64,000 nt of DNA from Pontiella desulfatans (GCF_900890425.1 NZ_CAAHFG010000002.1:124001-188000), one strand, 5' to 3'. Shown: positions 46,766 to 56,374, counted from the first letter of the stretch. A program made the numbers and translations. Notes: a model not told the origin generated them from the letters alone.

Positions 46766-48103
46766 TTAAGTTCTTTCATTCAACTCATCGAGCCGGTGGG
46801 TGATGAGATAGTCGTGGAAGATTTGAATGAGCCCCTGCCGGGCGAGGGCGGATTTGTAGACCTTGGCGGTGTGGTCGGGGCCGAATAGGGTGAAGGCGGT
46901 CTGGCGGATGATGCTGTTGGAGGGTTCGACCGGGAGCTTTCCGAGGTTCAATTCGGTTGCTCCGTTGGCGGCCTGGAACGGAACCAGGATGTTGGTGATG
47001 ATGGCGTTGGCTCGGGATTGGCCGACGAGCGCGGTCGGTTTGCATTTGGTTTTCCAGCCGATATGCGTTGTCCACTGGTTGGTGGGGAATTGGGTTAAAA
47101 GGTTCCAGTGCTCTAGGAGTTGCTGCGTGTTGAATGCATAGTGCGCTGCGGCCATGAGGCGGCGAACGGGATGGTTGGCGGGGCGGATGCCGGCGAGCGT
47201 CCAAGCGGACTTGAAAAATGCCAGTTCCTTGAGTTCTTCGGGCTGCTTCCACCAGAAGTCCCAGATGGTGCGGATGAAGGTTTTGGTTTCGGGCGTCCAC
47301 TTGGGATCGGGATTGGTGGGCAGCAATCCGGAGAGGCCAATGAGCAGGGCATAGGCCTCGTCGGGCGACGTTGCCAGGGAGCGAATTCGGGCCAGCGGAA
47401 GAGCCGTGGCGAGTTGCCGGAAGGGGGCCTTGTTGTTTTTATAGCCGAGGGCCGCTAGGAGTTCTTCCCACAGGACTTGTTCCGGTTCCTTGGTTTGGAT
47501 GGAAAGCACTAGCCGCTCGGCCTTGAGCCGAAGCCGCTCCTCACCTGCGGATTCAAGGAATTCGGTTTTCCGGTCGGGATCCATTCCGAGCAAAGGGAAC
47601 GTGCCGGAAGGGATGGAGTAGGGGAATGCGGTGAGGTCGATATTGTCGAACGAGAACTTTGGATCGCTGGCCAGTGGTTCTTGTAGTGGAATCTGGACAA
47701 GGCCAGGTATTTCCACACCTTGGAAATAGACGATGTGGAAGCGGACGTTTTCATAGCGCGGGTCATGGCTGTGGCCGTGCTGGTTCCAGGCGTTGGCATG
47801 GATGTGGATCTCAAGATCGCCGCAGACGCGCCGCTTTTCTTTGCCGACCAGGAGGGCGGCGTTGAGGAAGTCTGGGCCGGCCTCGAGGTTCCAGTCGCCG
47901 GGGTGCTCCACCTCGACCGGTTCGCCATCGGTGGTTGTGAGGTCGGCGGGCCGGTTGCGCGGATCCGCCCAGAGGCACTGGATGTGCCGCTCGCGGTAGG
48001 GGAAGTGGCGGAAGGGCGTCGAGGATTCCCGGAGTGCCCCGGCGGAGTCCATCTGCCGATAGGCGGGGGAGCGGGGGAAGCATGTTTCCATGTTGTGGAG
48101 CAT
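46766..48103 (-). CDS. DUF2851 family protein
   Basis: A 445-residue protein from MLHNMETCFPRSPAY (48103); longer starts add non-conserved sequence overlapping the upstream membrane gene. Characteristic DUF2851 segments are VEHPGDWNLEAGPDFLNAAL, GDLEIHIHANAWNQHGH and NVRFHIVYFQG. Members are found in Bacteroidetes and PVC bacteria; function unknown. It lies 3 bases from the start of the GH-A gene and may be in its operon. Confidence 0.8.
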   Translation of the reverse strand: MLHNMETCFPRSPAYRQMDSAGALRESSTPFRHFPYRERHIQCLWADPRNRPADLTTTDGEPVEVEHPGDWNLEAGPDFLNAALLVGKEKRRVCGDLEIHIHANAWNQHGHSHDPRYENVRFHIVYFQGVEIPGLVQIPLQEPLASDPKFSFDNIDLTAFPYSIPSGTFPLLGMDPDRKTEFLESAGEERLRLKAERLVLSIQTKEPEQVLWEELLAALGYKNNKAPFRQLATALPLARIRSLATSPDEAYALLIGLSGLLPTNPDPKWTPETKTFIRTIWDFWWKQPEELKELAFFKSAWTLAGIRPANHPVRRLMAAAHYAFNTQQLLEHWNLLTQFPTNQWTTHIGWKTKCKPTALVGQSRANAIITNILVPFQAANGATELNLGKLPVEPSNSIIRQTAFTLFGPDHTAKVYKSALARQGLIQIFHDYLITHRLDELNERT

Positions 48104-48134
48104 CGGGATCACATGGGGCCATTGTGTTTGGTTT

Positions 48135-48824
48135 TTATTCTTCTGTTGGTATCGTTGAAGAGATGCCGAGATGGAAGTTGGGTAGGTGTTTATCGATGTA
48201 GGATGAGAATGCATGAATGAAGACAATGGCACCGGACATTTCCAGTAGCTCCTCCATGGCGACCATGGAATGATAGCCAATCCCTTCAATTCCTCCGGCT
48301 CTTAGGCGACCGCCGATCACTTCGACCACTAGGGATCCGCATACATAAAGGGAGCCTGCTATGATGATCAAATTGCGGGTTTCTTTCGGGATTTCGCCAA
48401 GGAACCTCAGGTACGAGATGGCGAAAACAATGGCGAGAACGGCGTAGGGTAGTGTCCATCCGAGGGTCAGGATGCCGGAGTCCCTCAGGAAAATCCCGTT
48501 CAGGCGTTCATGGAAACAGAGTGCTTCGTCGATCCCCAAGAAGAAGAAGGCGAGGGCAATACCTCCCCATTTCAGACGATAGGAGCGTTTGCCGGGGTCG
48601 CTTCTGGCGATGAAGGCGGCAAAGATGGCGCAGAGCCACAGGAGCACGGTAGAGAACAGGGCGGGAATGCTTTGTTCTGCATCGAGGTTAAGCATGTAGA
48701 TGGGGACATCCCGGGTTCCGCGCAACAATGGGACGAAGCTGACAATGTTGAGCAGTCCCATTGCAATGGCAAGTGCCACAAGAAGCGTAGTTGTTTTTTT
48801 TGGACTGATAGTCACTTGATCCAT
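48135..48824 (-). CDS. Multi-spanning membrane protein
   Basis: A 229-residue protein with six likely membrane helices. Charged residues recur inside or near helices (FLGIDEALCFHERL; MVAMEELLEMSGAIVFIHAF), a pattern seen in a widespread family of six-TM proteins with unknown role. ATG 48824 has no strong Shine-Dalgarno. Upstream is a 148-base intergenic stretch separating it from the divergent gene at 48973. Confidence 0.6.
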   Translation of the reverse strand: MDQVTISPKKTTTLLVALAIAMGLLNIVSFVPLLRGTRDVPIYMLNLDAEQSIPALFSTVLLWLCAIFAAFIARSDPGKRSYRLKWGGIALAFFFLGIDEALCFHERLNGIFLRDSGILTLGWTLPYAVLAIVFAISYLRFLGEIPKETRNLIIIAGSLYVCGSLVVEVIGGRLRAGGIEGIGYHSMVAMEELLEMSGAIVFIHAFSSYIDKHLPNFHLGISSTIPTEE

Positions 48825-48972
48825 GGTTTCCCCTAGTTTGTAGTTAATTCATGGTTTTCAAAAAGCTAATCAAACGCAAACAAAGTGCTAACAAAATTGC
48901 GAGGTAAATCCGCAATTCTCTACAAGGATCGTTTTCTATTGCACCTGCCGGGGCAGCAGATAGGATGACTGC

Positions 48973-49473
48973 ATGAATACATTGCAGGCAGACCGTGTTG
49001 TGAAGGCCATTGTGGATGGCGAGGACGAATATGCAACTATTGCGGAGCTTTCGGGCGTTGAGCCGCAAGAGCTGGTTGCGCAGTCGGAAACGATTGACCG
49101 GGCCATTCAGTTAATGCGGGGCTTCTACAAGTACGGTCATGAAAACATGAAGCCTGCCGGCCTGCCTCCGCCCAGGAATCCCTATTTCGACATGGAGAAG
49201 GGGATCGACGAACAGTGCCCGGAATATTTTGCCTTCGAAGCGGTGCAGCGGAATGGCATGGATCGTGAGCGTTGCATCTGGACGTGCGGCCAGTTTGGTC
49301 TGGATTCCGCCACCGCCGAAACCGCGCTTGATAATGTCATCATTCCATGGCGCGGTGCCAATGGTTGGAAAACCTACGCCCGGCGGAATGCTTCCGGGCA
49401 CCTGGTCTTGCAGGACAAGCCTCCGGTAAAACTGAAGCGTCATCTAGAGAAGCTGATCCAATCGCTCGTCTAG
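48973..49473 (+). CDS. Hypothetical cytoplasmic protein
   Basis: A 166-residue soluble protein beginning MNTLQADRVVKAIVDGEDEY. It is divided into a helical N-terminus, a linker (KPAGLPPPRNPYF) and a C-terminal domain with LDNVIIPWRGANGWKTYARR. No signal peptide or known motif. It stands alone, divergent from the membrane gene. Confidence 0.5.
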   Translation: MNTLQADRVVKAIVDGEDEYATIAELSGVEPQELVAQSETIDRAIQLMRGFYKYGHENMKPAGLPPPRNPYFDMEKGIDEQCPEYFAFEAVQRNGMDRERCIWTCGQFGLDSATAETALDNVIIPWRGANGWKTYARRNASGHLVLQDKPPVKLKRHLEKLIQSLV

Positions 49474-50217
49474 ATTCCTTTGTTGGTATCTGCCTTGAAC
49501 CATGCCGGTTCCCATGTTCCTGGCATCGATCTTCTCTGCTTTTTAGCCGGAGGGTTTAATTGCTTTCATGAATTAAACTTTTCAACAGATTTCACTATAT
49601 AAAACTTTGATTTGTGGGTAAGTGCTGTGTTTAGAGGGGGTGGTGAAATCCGGTCGGATTCCTCATGTTCTACGGCATTTTTTTACCTCCTCAATTTGCA
49701 GGCAAATACATTTGACCGGTAGCGGATGCTGATATAAACACTCGATCCTTTGATGCAGGCAGGGGTATGTCTGTTGATGTAAGTGCTTATAGATTAAGGT
49801 GAAGAGGTTGTTCTTTACCTTGTTGAAAAGATCTTTCCAGTAGTTCGGCGGAGGCAAAGGATTCCTGCTGGGAAAAGGAGAAGAGCTGGCCACGAATCCA
49901 TTTCTCTTTTTTGAGAACAAGTTCGGTTTTGGCTTTCGATCCGGAAGTTAAGCAATAACTAAGATGAAAATAAAAGCGGCGGATGGAAGCAAGATCCGCC
50001 GGCGGTTCGGGACGCGTGATTCCGGAGCAAACCCTCTAGTTGTTGCGGTTGGATCGTCCGGCTTTCGTTGGATGCATTGACTACATACCCCCCTCATTTG
50101 GCATAGCGTGTGCTACTTGGCACCTGCGTGTTCTGCTTTCGAATTCGGTGATCGGATCCGGGGCAACTCTGGGGGCGGAGGGAACGGGTGCCAACAACAC
50201 TTACTAGGAAGAAGTCG
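49474..50217. other. 744-base intergenic region before the exopolysaccharide cluster
   Basis: No convincing gene: an 85-codon minus-strand frame (49663-49920) has no ribosome-binding site and an atypical composition. A GGCGGAT...ATCCGCC hairpin lies at 49978-50000, and a sigma-54-like element at 50099-50114. The region probably holds activator-binding sites and the leader of the gene at 50218. Confidence 0.6.
50099..50114 (+). promoter_or_regulatory. Sigma-54-like promoter of the exopolysaccharide cluster
   Basis: TGGCATAGCGTGTGCT has GG and GC in the correct 12-base register of a -24/-12 promoter (consensus TGGCACG-N4-TTGCW), with two consensus mismatches. It lies about 100 bases before the Ig-repeat gene. 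Sigma-54 control is known for many exosortase/PEP-CTERM exopolysaccharide loci, so the match fits the context. Confidence 0.45.
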
Positions 50218-52134
50218 ATGCAGTTTAGTTTGATTCATAGAAGTAAAGCCATCTTTGCCGCCATGACATTGGCGCTTGTTTTTACGCATGGAGCGGGAGC
50301 CGTTGGCCCCCTCCCACCAACGGGCGGCCCGCCTGCTCCTGTCTTGGTAGACATCTCGGTTTCGGGGCCTGTTTCGATGGATGAAAATTCTTCGGAGCAG
50401 ATGCTTTGTACCGCCAGCTATTCGGATGGGACTTCCGTACAAGTCTCACCGGTTTGGAGCGAGGATTCCAGCGAGGCCGCGATCGATGGTTCGGGCATGC
50501 TCTCCGTAGGGGATGTAACCGGGGATCAAGTTGTTAATGTCTATGCCGATTTCGGCGGGAAATCCAAAAGCTTAAGCATAACCATTGTCGATACTACCCC
50601 CGTTCTGGATAGCTTGGAGATCAGTGGGCCGACTGTGGTCGCCGAGGGAACCTCGGAGCAGTTTAGCTGTACGGCCATTTATTCCGATGGTTCTGTTTTG
50701 GCCATAACGCCTGCATGGAGCGTCTCGCCCGGCATTGCATCAATTGATTCGGCGGGGCTTTTGATTGCAGGGGATGTTGTGTCTGACCAGGAAGTAACTG
50801 TTTCCGCAAGTTTCGGGGGCAAAACCGTCCTGCTGAAGGTGCTGATCAAATATGTGCCGCCTGTTCTCTCCGGGCTAACCATACAAGGTGCGGTTTCGAT
50901 GAATGAAGAGACCTCGGTCCAGCTGAATTGCGTGGGGCATTATTCCGATGGGTCAACCGCTTTGGTGGTGGCTGAATGGAGTGAAAATTCATCGTATGCC
51001 ACGATTGATGGAAGCGGGGTGCTGAGCGCCGGCAATGTTTCCTCCGATCAGAACGTGATGGTGGGTGCCAGTTTTGGAGGATATGCCGATACCCATTCGG
51101 TCGTGATTAAATATGTTGCTCCGACACTCATAGGCATCACGGTTTCCGGGCCCTCCATCGTGGCAGAAAATTCATCAGGTCAGTATGGCTGCGTTGCAAC
51201 CTATTCCGATGGGACTACGCAGGCTGTTGTGCCCGACTGGAGCGAAAACTCCTCCCACGCATCCATTAATTCGTCCGGTACTTTGACGGCGGGTGATGTG
51301 TCTTCGGATCAATCCTTGACCGTTTCCGCAACGTACCAGGGCAAGTCGGACTCCATGCCGGTTACGATCAAGTATGAGGCACCGACGTTGCAGTCGATTT
51401 CGATTTCAGGATCGACCAGTGTGGATGAAGGCGAATCGACTCAATACACCTGCATCGCAAGCTATTCCGATGGGACATCGGAAAGTGTTGTGGCCACTTG
51501 GTTCATGGATTCGGAGTTTGCCCAAATCAGCACTTCGGGAATGCTCGTGGCTGGCGCCGTGGCCAAGGATGAGACGGTAATCGTTTCCGCGACCTATTCC
51601 GGAAAAGCTGATACCTTTGACGTGACTGTGAAGTATGTTCCGCCGCCCGTGGTTCTGGCCGGTTTGGCCATATCCGGGCCGACGGAGCTTAATGAACTTG
51701 AATCCATCTCGCTGACCTGCCAAGCAACCTATTCCGATGGATCGACCGAAACCGTTACTCCGGTTTGGTCTGAGGATTCGGCTAAGGCAAGCGTCAGTGC
51801 TTCCGGTGTCCTGACGGCCGGAAACATAGAATCCGATGCTACCGTGAATGTTGTCGCAACCTTTGGTGGGTTGCAGGCCAGCCATGCGGTTTCGGTTTGG
51901 TGGGTTGGCGATCAGGTTGTCTATCCGCTCACGGGGCTCGCTGGAAAAGCGGTGAGGGCCGAGCTTTATGATCACGCGACAGGCGACTGGTACGACCTCG
52001 GGCCGTTCGATAGCCCGGAGGAACTAGTGATCGAAAACGTAAATCCCGATCAGTGGTACTGGATTTCAATTTCTGAATCGAACACGACGAGCGATTCGTG
52101 GGATGAAGTCCAGGCTAACTGGCTGCACATGTAA
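50218..52134 (+). CDS. Secreted Ig-like (BIG-type) repeat protein
   Basis: A 638-residue protein starting MQFSLIHRSKAIFAAMTLAL (signal peptide ending near GAGAV; AGGAAG before the ATG). It holds six ~85-residue Ig-like repeats, each with a TYSDGTS-type strand, a W(S)EDSS..A.I..SG.L.AG segment and V.ATFGG, resembling bacterial Ig-like group 2. The last ~63 residues form a module (AELYDHATGDWYDLGPFDSP, DQWYWISI) shared with two other proteins of the cluster. Likely a cell-surface or matrix protein. Confidence 0.75.
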   Translation: MQFSLIHRSKAIFAAMTLALVFTHGAGAVGPLPPTGGPPAPVLVDISVSGPVSMDENSSEQMLCTASYSDGTSVQVSPVWSEDSSEAAIDGSGMLSVGDVTGDQVVNVYADFGGKSKSLSITIVDTTPVLDSLEISGPTVVAEGTSEQFSCTAIYSDGSVLAITPAWSVSPGIASIDSAGLLIAGDVVSDQEVTVSASFGGKTVLLKVLIKYVPPVLSGLTIQGAVSMNEETSVQLNCVGHYSDGSTALVVAEWSENSSYATIDGSGVLSAGNVSSDQNVMVGASFGGYADTHSVVIKYVAPTLIGITVSGPSIVAENSSGQYGCVATYSDGTTQAVVPDWSENSSHASINSSGTLTAGDVSSDQSLTVSATYQGKSDSMPVTIKYEAPTLQSISISGSTSVDEGESTQYTCIASYSDGTSESVVATWFMDSEFAQISTSGMLVAGAVAKDETVIVSATYSGKADTFDVTVKYVPPPVVLAGLAISGPTELNELESISLTCQATYSDGSTETVTPVWSEDSAKASVSASGVLTAGNIESDATVNVVATFGGLQASHAVSVWWVGDQVVYPLTGLAGKAVRAELYDHATGDWYDLGPFDSPEELVIENVNPDQWYWISISESNTTSDSWDEVQANWLHM

Positions 52135-52158
52135 AATTTGACAAGGAGAAGCAAAATC

Positions 52159-52452
52159 ATGAAAAAAATACTGGCAACAATCATCATAGCGCTTTGCGCA
52201 ACATCGTTCGCAGGCACCGTTGGCAAACCAACCGAGCATCTCGCCCTTCCCGAGGTGTCGGGGGGGCACTTGGTCTGTATCTGGGATCAGACGGCCGGGG
52301 CATGGATCGGCGGATTCGAAAGCTACGACCACTCCGGAACCTACAATTTCGCGGTTCCCGAATGGGGGCGTTGGTACTGGATTGGCCTGTGGGATGAAGC
52401 CAAGGGTGAATATGTCTATAGCAAGTGGATTGGCCACTTCCTGACGGACTAG
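52159..52452 (+). CDS. Small secreted protein consisting of the shared C-terminal module
   Basis: A 97-residue protein with signal peptide MKKILATIIIALCATSFAG and a mature part that is nearly only the module also found at the ends of the Ig-repeat and beta-helix proteins (GGHLVCIWDQTAGAWIGGFE, WGRWYWIGLWDE). It follows the Ig-repeat gene by 24 bases with AAGGAGAAG upstream. A free-standing copy suggests a binding or assembly function. Confidence 0.6.
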   Translation: MKKILATIIIALCATSFAGTVGKPTEHLALPEVSGGHLVCIWDQTAGAWIGGFESYDHSGTYNFAVPEWGRWYWIGLWDEAKGEYVYSKWIGHFLTD

Positions 52453-52473
52453 GCGCAAGGTTGGGAATTCGAC

Positions 52474-52944
52474 ATGAATGGAATCAGGATTATCAGTGGG
52501 TTTCTGGCCGTGGCCATGGTTTCGGGGTGTGCCTCGATGGATGGGGCACAAGGACCCGGTGGGCCGAGGCTAACCGGTTCCGGAATGGCGACCGAATATG
52601 GCCAGTATGCCGAGGTTGGTGTCGAATTCTCCTCCATGGGCGATTTTGTGGCGCTCGTTTCGCCTAAGCGTTGGCAATCGCCCGTGGCAACGGGCGGAAG
52701 CCTTTCGTGGGTGAATCCAGTTGCCTGGAGCGAAGATCCCGGTCGGACGGGACGAATCCTCCTCGGCGAGGCCGTGGTGGTTGGCGGGATTGCCGCTGCT
52801 TCCATGGCTGGTGGAGGAAGCGATGGGGGGGAGGCTACATCTAGCGGCGGAGGGACTGCTTCTTCCGGAGGTACAGGAGGATCATCTGTCGTTGGAGATC
52901 CTGTTGAAATTCCTTTTGACGGCGCCCGCCCCGTGCGTCCTTAG
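52474..52944 (+). CDS. Lipoprotein
   Basis: A 156-residue protein with a lipobox (MNGIRIISGFLAVAMVSGC then ASM), a short globular part, a hydrophobic segment (ILLGEAVVVGGIAAASMAGG) and a Gly/Ser-rich C-terminus. It lies 21 bases after the small secreted protein gene. Probably an outer-membrane lipoprotein of the exopolysaccharide apparatus; no family recognised. Confidence 0.55.
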   Translation: MNGIRIISGFLAVAMVSGCASMDGAQGPGGPRLTGSGMATEYGQYAEVGVEFSSMGDFVALVSPKRWQSPVATGGSLSWVNPVAWSEDPGRTGRILLGEAVVVGGIAAASMAGGGSDGGEATSSGGGTASSGGTGGSSVVGDPVEIPFDGARPVRP

Positions 52945-52984
52945 GCATGAATAGCTTGCCTTGGTTGGCCTGGATCGTCTAAAG

Positions 52985-53012
52985 AACAGCCCCAGTGTGT
53001 GGCTGTTTTTTT
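52985..53012 (+). terminator. Rho-independent terminator after the lipoprotein gene
   Basis: AACAGCC-N9-GGCTGTT followed by a T run (seven T in all). It separates the first three secreted-protein genes from the Wza-like gene at 53031, reducing read-through. Confidence 0.75.
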
Positions 53013-53030
53013 ATTTGGAGACTTTTGATC

Positions 53031-53687
53031 ATGTTTAAGGGTGTTGTTTTTTCGGTATTATTGTTCGGTGTTCTTGTTTTGTTAAACGGATGCTCCGCAA
53101 CGGGTGCGAAGACGGTTTCCGCCGAGGAATTTTCCGAGAAGGTGGATGATGGAAAGGCCAAGGTGGCAGCACTGGTTGCTGGCGATGGCATTGAGCTGTC
53201 GGTTGAGGTGGATGGCCGGATGGAGGTTGCCGCCCATCGCGCAACTATCAACCATGCCGGCATGGTTACACTTCCCTTGGTGGGCGACGTGAAGATTGGT
53301 GGCATGACCCTTGCCCATGCCCGTAGCGCGATTTACGAAACCTACGGAGCCTATTTTGTAAACTCCCCGGTGATCATGATCAACCGGGTGGATGATGCGG
53401 CCGAGGGCGAGTGGGGCTTCATAACCGTTACCGGACGCGTGTCGCAACCGGGAAGGATCAAGATTCCGTCGGCCAAGGGTATGAAGCTGACGGCGGTGAT
53501 CCAGGAGGCCGGCGGTTTTGAGGCAAGTGCGAAGAAGAGCGATATCCGGGTTTCACGAACCAGCAAGGATGGGCGGAAGATCCAGGTGACTGTCGATTAC
53601 GACGAAATTGGTCAAGAGGGGAATCTTCAGGCGGACATTGATCTGAAGGATGGCGACATCGTCTATGTTCCGGAACGGATCTTTTAG
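53031..53687 (+). CDS. Wza-like polysaccharide export lipoprotein
   Basis: A 218-residue outer-membrane polysaccharide exporter. Signal/lipobox VLLFGVLVLLNGCSA. The Poly_export domain (LVAGDGIELSVEVDGRMEVA, VTLPLVGDVKIGGMTLAHAR) is followed by an SLBB-like domain (FITVTGRVSQPGRIKIPSAK, GMKLTAVIQEAGGF) and DGDIVYVPERIF at the end. It is shorter than E. coli Wza (~380). It immediately precedes the beta-barrel gene, suggesting a joint export pore. Confidence 0.85.
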   Translation: MFKGVVFSVLLFGVLVLLNGCSATGAKTVSAEEFSEKVDDGKAKVAALVAGDGIELSVEVDGRMEVAAHRATINHAGMVTLPLVGDVKIGGMTLAHARSAIYETYGAYFVNSPVIMINRVDDAAEGEWGFITVTGRVSQPGRIKIPSAKGMKLTAVIQEAGGFEASAKKSDIRVSRTSKDGRKIQVTVDYDEIGQEGNLQADIDLKDGDIVYVPERIF

Positions 53688-54833
53688 ATGAAACGTCTTT
53701 GCTCCGTCTGTTTAATTGCGTTTTTTTCTGCTGCGGCGATTGCCCAGGATCAGGCGGGTATAGAGGTGGGGCGTTTTTTCCTGCGCCCGCAGGCCGATCT
53801 GACGGCTGCCTACGATACCCGTGCGACCCGGACGCAGGGGGGGGGCTACGAAAAGGATTTTTATTCCGAGCTCTCGGGCGGAGTGGTTTTTGGCAATCTT
53901 CCGGCCCGGTACGATTTTTCCGGTCGTGCCCGTTATGGAGTGCGGCACTACAATGAGACGTCCGGGGAACTAGGGCAGTTCTACGATCTGTCCGCTGCCC
54001 TTGGCTCGAGGGGGAACGCTATGGATTGGGGTTTGTCTGGCAGTCTCTCGAAATCCTTGGATTACGGGACGGCCTATGATCCCGACGCAGGGGTGGAGCC
54101 GGATCCCATTCTCACCAGCGAGGAAAACACCCAATATCAGCTCCGGGGGAATGTAGGGTATAACCAGCGGCTATCGGACAAGATGTCGCTGGTGCCGGCC
54201 TATTCCCTTCTCTACTACTTTCAGGAGTTCGAGACGACCGAGGCGGCCGAGTGGGTGACCCACGAGGCAAGTTTGCAGCTTCGGCGCAAGCATAGCGAGG
54301 AAACCGTTTTTACGTTGGGTGGATACTACACCGTGCAGACGCGCGAGGAAGAGGCCGGGACCATCGGCTCGGTCATGTTGGGTATGGAGCGGGATCCATC
54401 CCCGAAGACATCGGTGTTGGCGGAAATCGGCGTCTCCCATGCCGATTATGATCTTTCCGGTTCCGAACAGGGGGTTGTCGGAAACCTCAGGGGTACTTGG
54501 CAGCTCACCGACAAGATCGGTGTCCATGCCTATGGGGGGACGGACTTTGTCCCTGGTTTTGGAGGTGACGGGGCAAGCATGGTCTATCGTCTTGGGTATG
54601 GCATTGGGTGGAACGTGCTTGAAAAGCTCGGTGCACAGGCATCCGCCCTGCACGAATACCGGGATGCCGTCGAAGGGGACGGAGCGGATGCGATAACCAG
54701 GTTTTTCGCGAATGCGGGCATGCAATATGCTTTTACCGATAGGTTCAACCTTGGGGTTGGGTATCGATTTGTGAGCGACGAAAACGAGCCCGATCAGCAT
54801 GTTGTCTCGGCAACGGCGGGGTATGCGTACTGA
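53688..54833 (+). CDS. Outer-membrane beta-barrel protein
   Basis: A 381-residue protein with signal peptide (MKRLCSVCLIAFFSAAAIAQ) and repeated amphipathic strands ending in aromatic residues (FYSELSGGVVFGNL, FSGRARYGVRHY, YSLLYYFQEF), finishing with the C-terminal aromatic pattern VSATAGYAY typical of outer-membrane barrels. It starts at the base after the Wza-like stop, so they are co-translated. Probably the exopolysaccharide outer-membrane channel partner. Confidence 0.7.
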   Translation: MKRLCSVCLIAFFSAAAIAQDQAGIEVGRFFLRPQADLTAAYDTRATRTQGGGYEKDFYSELSGGVVFGNLPARYDFSGRARYGVRHYNETSGELGQFYDLSAALGSRGNAMDWGLSGSLSKSLDYGTAYDPDAGVEPDPILTSEENTQYQLRGNVGYNQRLSDKMSLVPAYSLLYYFQEFETTEAAEWVTHEASLQLRRKHSEETVFTLGGYYTVQTREEEAGTIGSVMLGMERDPSPKTSVLAEIGVSHADYDLSGSEQGVVGNLRGTWQLTDKIGVHAYGGTDFVPGFGGDGASMVYRLGYGIGWNVLEKLGAQASALHEYRDAVEGDGADAITRFFANAGMQYAFTDRFNLGVGYRFVSDENEPDQHVVSATAGYAY

Positions 54834-54933
54834 ACTTGGTCCTTGCTTGAAATTTGTTGGTTTTTAAGGTGGAGGAAAAGGTCGTGTTGACCTATAAATG
54901 AGCATCATTACAAATAATTGTCAGGAGACTGCG

Positions 54934-56154
54934 ATGAATATGAAGAAAAAAACCTTGTTTGCGATGTTGTCTGTCGCGCTTCTATCTGGATTATCCATGG
55001 CCGACGATATGGTGTTTGTGCCGATTGGGGATGCCGGCAACAGTGCGGATACCACGGGCTATGGCGCGGTGGGATACGAGTTCCAGATCAGTCAGACGGA
55101 GGTTTCGTATCATCAGTGGCAAGACAGCGGCATCGGTGGAGGAAACTCCTGGGTGGGAACCTTGGGGACTGAAGCTCCGGCCGCAAGTGTGACTTGGCAT
55201 CAGGCCGCGCGCTACTGCAACTGGTTGACGAGCGGCAATGCCGATAATGGCGCCTACACCATCGGGGCTGGCGACAAGGTTACCGCTGTAACGGCTCACA
55301 ATGGCTTGGCCATGGATGCGCTGGTGGCAACCCACGGCGTTGTTTATGTGCTTCCCACCGAGGACGAGTGGTACAAGGCGGCCTACTACACCGGCTCGGG
55401 CTATTCGCTTTTCGCCAATGGAACTTCCACGGCTCCCGTGCAGGGTGTTGATTCCGTATATGGCGGTGTTGCCAACCCGGAAGAAGTTGGTTTCGGTACT
55501 GCCGAGCAAAGCGGCACCTTCAACATGATGGGCAATGTCATGGAGTGGACGGAGGATGCCACCTCCGACGGTTCCCCGTTGAATCTGGGCGATGCGTCCC
55601 AGAACATGGCTCTTCGCGGTGGGGGGTTTAATAGCTATACTGGCATCGGGTTTGGCGATGCTGAGCTTCTAAGCAAAGACGGACGTTTTGCATATGAACC
55701 CTATATTGTTCGCGATGCAGCCAGCAACGACACCGGTTTCCGTGTGGTGGCCATTCCCGAGCCGGGAACCATCAGCCTCATGAGCCTGAGCACGGTAGGC
55801 CTTTTCCTCACCCGTACGATCCGTCGCCGCAAGCGTTTCGGAAGTAGCCTGATGCCGATCCGCCGCACCCCGCTCTGCGACTCCTTTGTGTCGGCGCAAG
55901 AGTTCCAGGGAATGGATGAAGAGGATGCCTTGGAGGATAGCTATTTTGCCGAATTGAGTTTGCAACTGCGGCAGTCGGTTGTGGATTGCATCAACTCGGC
56001 AGTGAGTGTTTTCCGTCGATTGGATATGACGTTCTGGAATCGCATGGTGGTCGTGCATGAGCGTCGTGTTGAGCGCCGCCGCATGGTACTCGCTACCATA
56101 AAGAAGAAAGCGCTTCATGGTTTCGACGAGTTTCTCGCATTGATTATGAAATAG
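54934..56154 (+). CDS. FGE-sulfatase-domain protein with internal PEP-CTERM motif
   Basis: A 406-residue protein (AGGAG six bases before ATG 54934). After the signal peptide a formylglycine-generating-enzyme-like domain is recognisable: SQTEVSYHQWQD, VTWHQAARYCNWLTSG, LPTEDEWYKAAYY, GNVMEWTED and LRGGGF. The PEP-CTERM sorting motif (IPEPGTISLMSLSTVGLFLT then RTIRRRKR) starts at residue ~274, but ~105 further residues follow, which is abnormal for a C-terminal sorting signal. The enzyme's Cys pair is not evident, so it may be a non-catalytic lectin-like variant. Confidence 0.7.
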   Translation: MNMKKKTLFAMLSVALLSGLSMADDMVFVPIGDAGNSADTTGYGAVGYEFQISQTEVSYHQWQDSGIGGGNSWVGTLGTEAPAASVTWHQAARYCNWLTSGNADNGAYTIGAGDKVTAVTAHNGLAMDALVATHGVVYVLPTEDEWYKAAYYTGSGYSLFANGTSTAPVQGVDSVYGGVANPEEVGFGTAEQSGTFNMMGNVMEWTEDATSDGSPLNLGDASQNMALRGGGFNSYTGIGFGDAELLSKDGRFAYEPYIVRDAASNDTGFRVVAIPEPGTISLMSLSTVGLFLTRTIRRRKRFGSSLMPIRRTPLCDSFVSAQEFQGMDEEDALEDSYFAELSLQLRQSVVDCINSAVSVFRRLDMTFWNRMVVVHERRVERRRMVLATIKKKALHGFDEFLALIMK

Positions 56155-56168
56155 CCTGGTGCTCGAAG

Positions 56169-56195
56169 AAAGGCCTCGGTTCGCGGGGCCTTTTT
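56169..56195 (+). terminator. Rho-independent terminator after the FGE-domain gene
   Basis: AAAGGCC and GGCCTTT, separated by 11 bases, form a stem followed by more T. It separates the PEP-CTERM gene from the Wzc-like gene. Confidence 0.7.
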
Positions 56196-56374
56196 CATGA
56201 ACGGGAGATTCCCGGAAACATTGTTGCGCAATGGCCAGTATGGTTGATTTTCCACTTCCCGAATTTGCATTGGTGAACGTTTTTTCATTGGTTCCAAGGA
56301 ATTCCCGTCTTTTGAAGTTCTGTTGGCATACTTGGTGCATAAGGTTCAGTCCTTTTTAAGAGAATGTGGGATTA

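Noticed and set aside
49663-49920. 85-codon minus-strand frame
   Set aside because: No ribosome-binding site, low-complexity composition and no recognisable motif; it lies in an intergenic region.
49978-50050. Possible c-di-GMP (GEMM) riboswitch because of GGGACGC and GCAAACC words
   Set aside because: The words are in the wrong order and no matching paired helices are evident; the region is also upstream of the predicted promoter.
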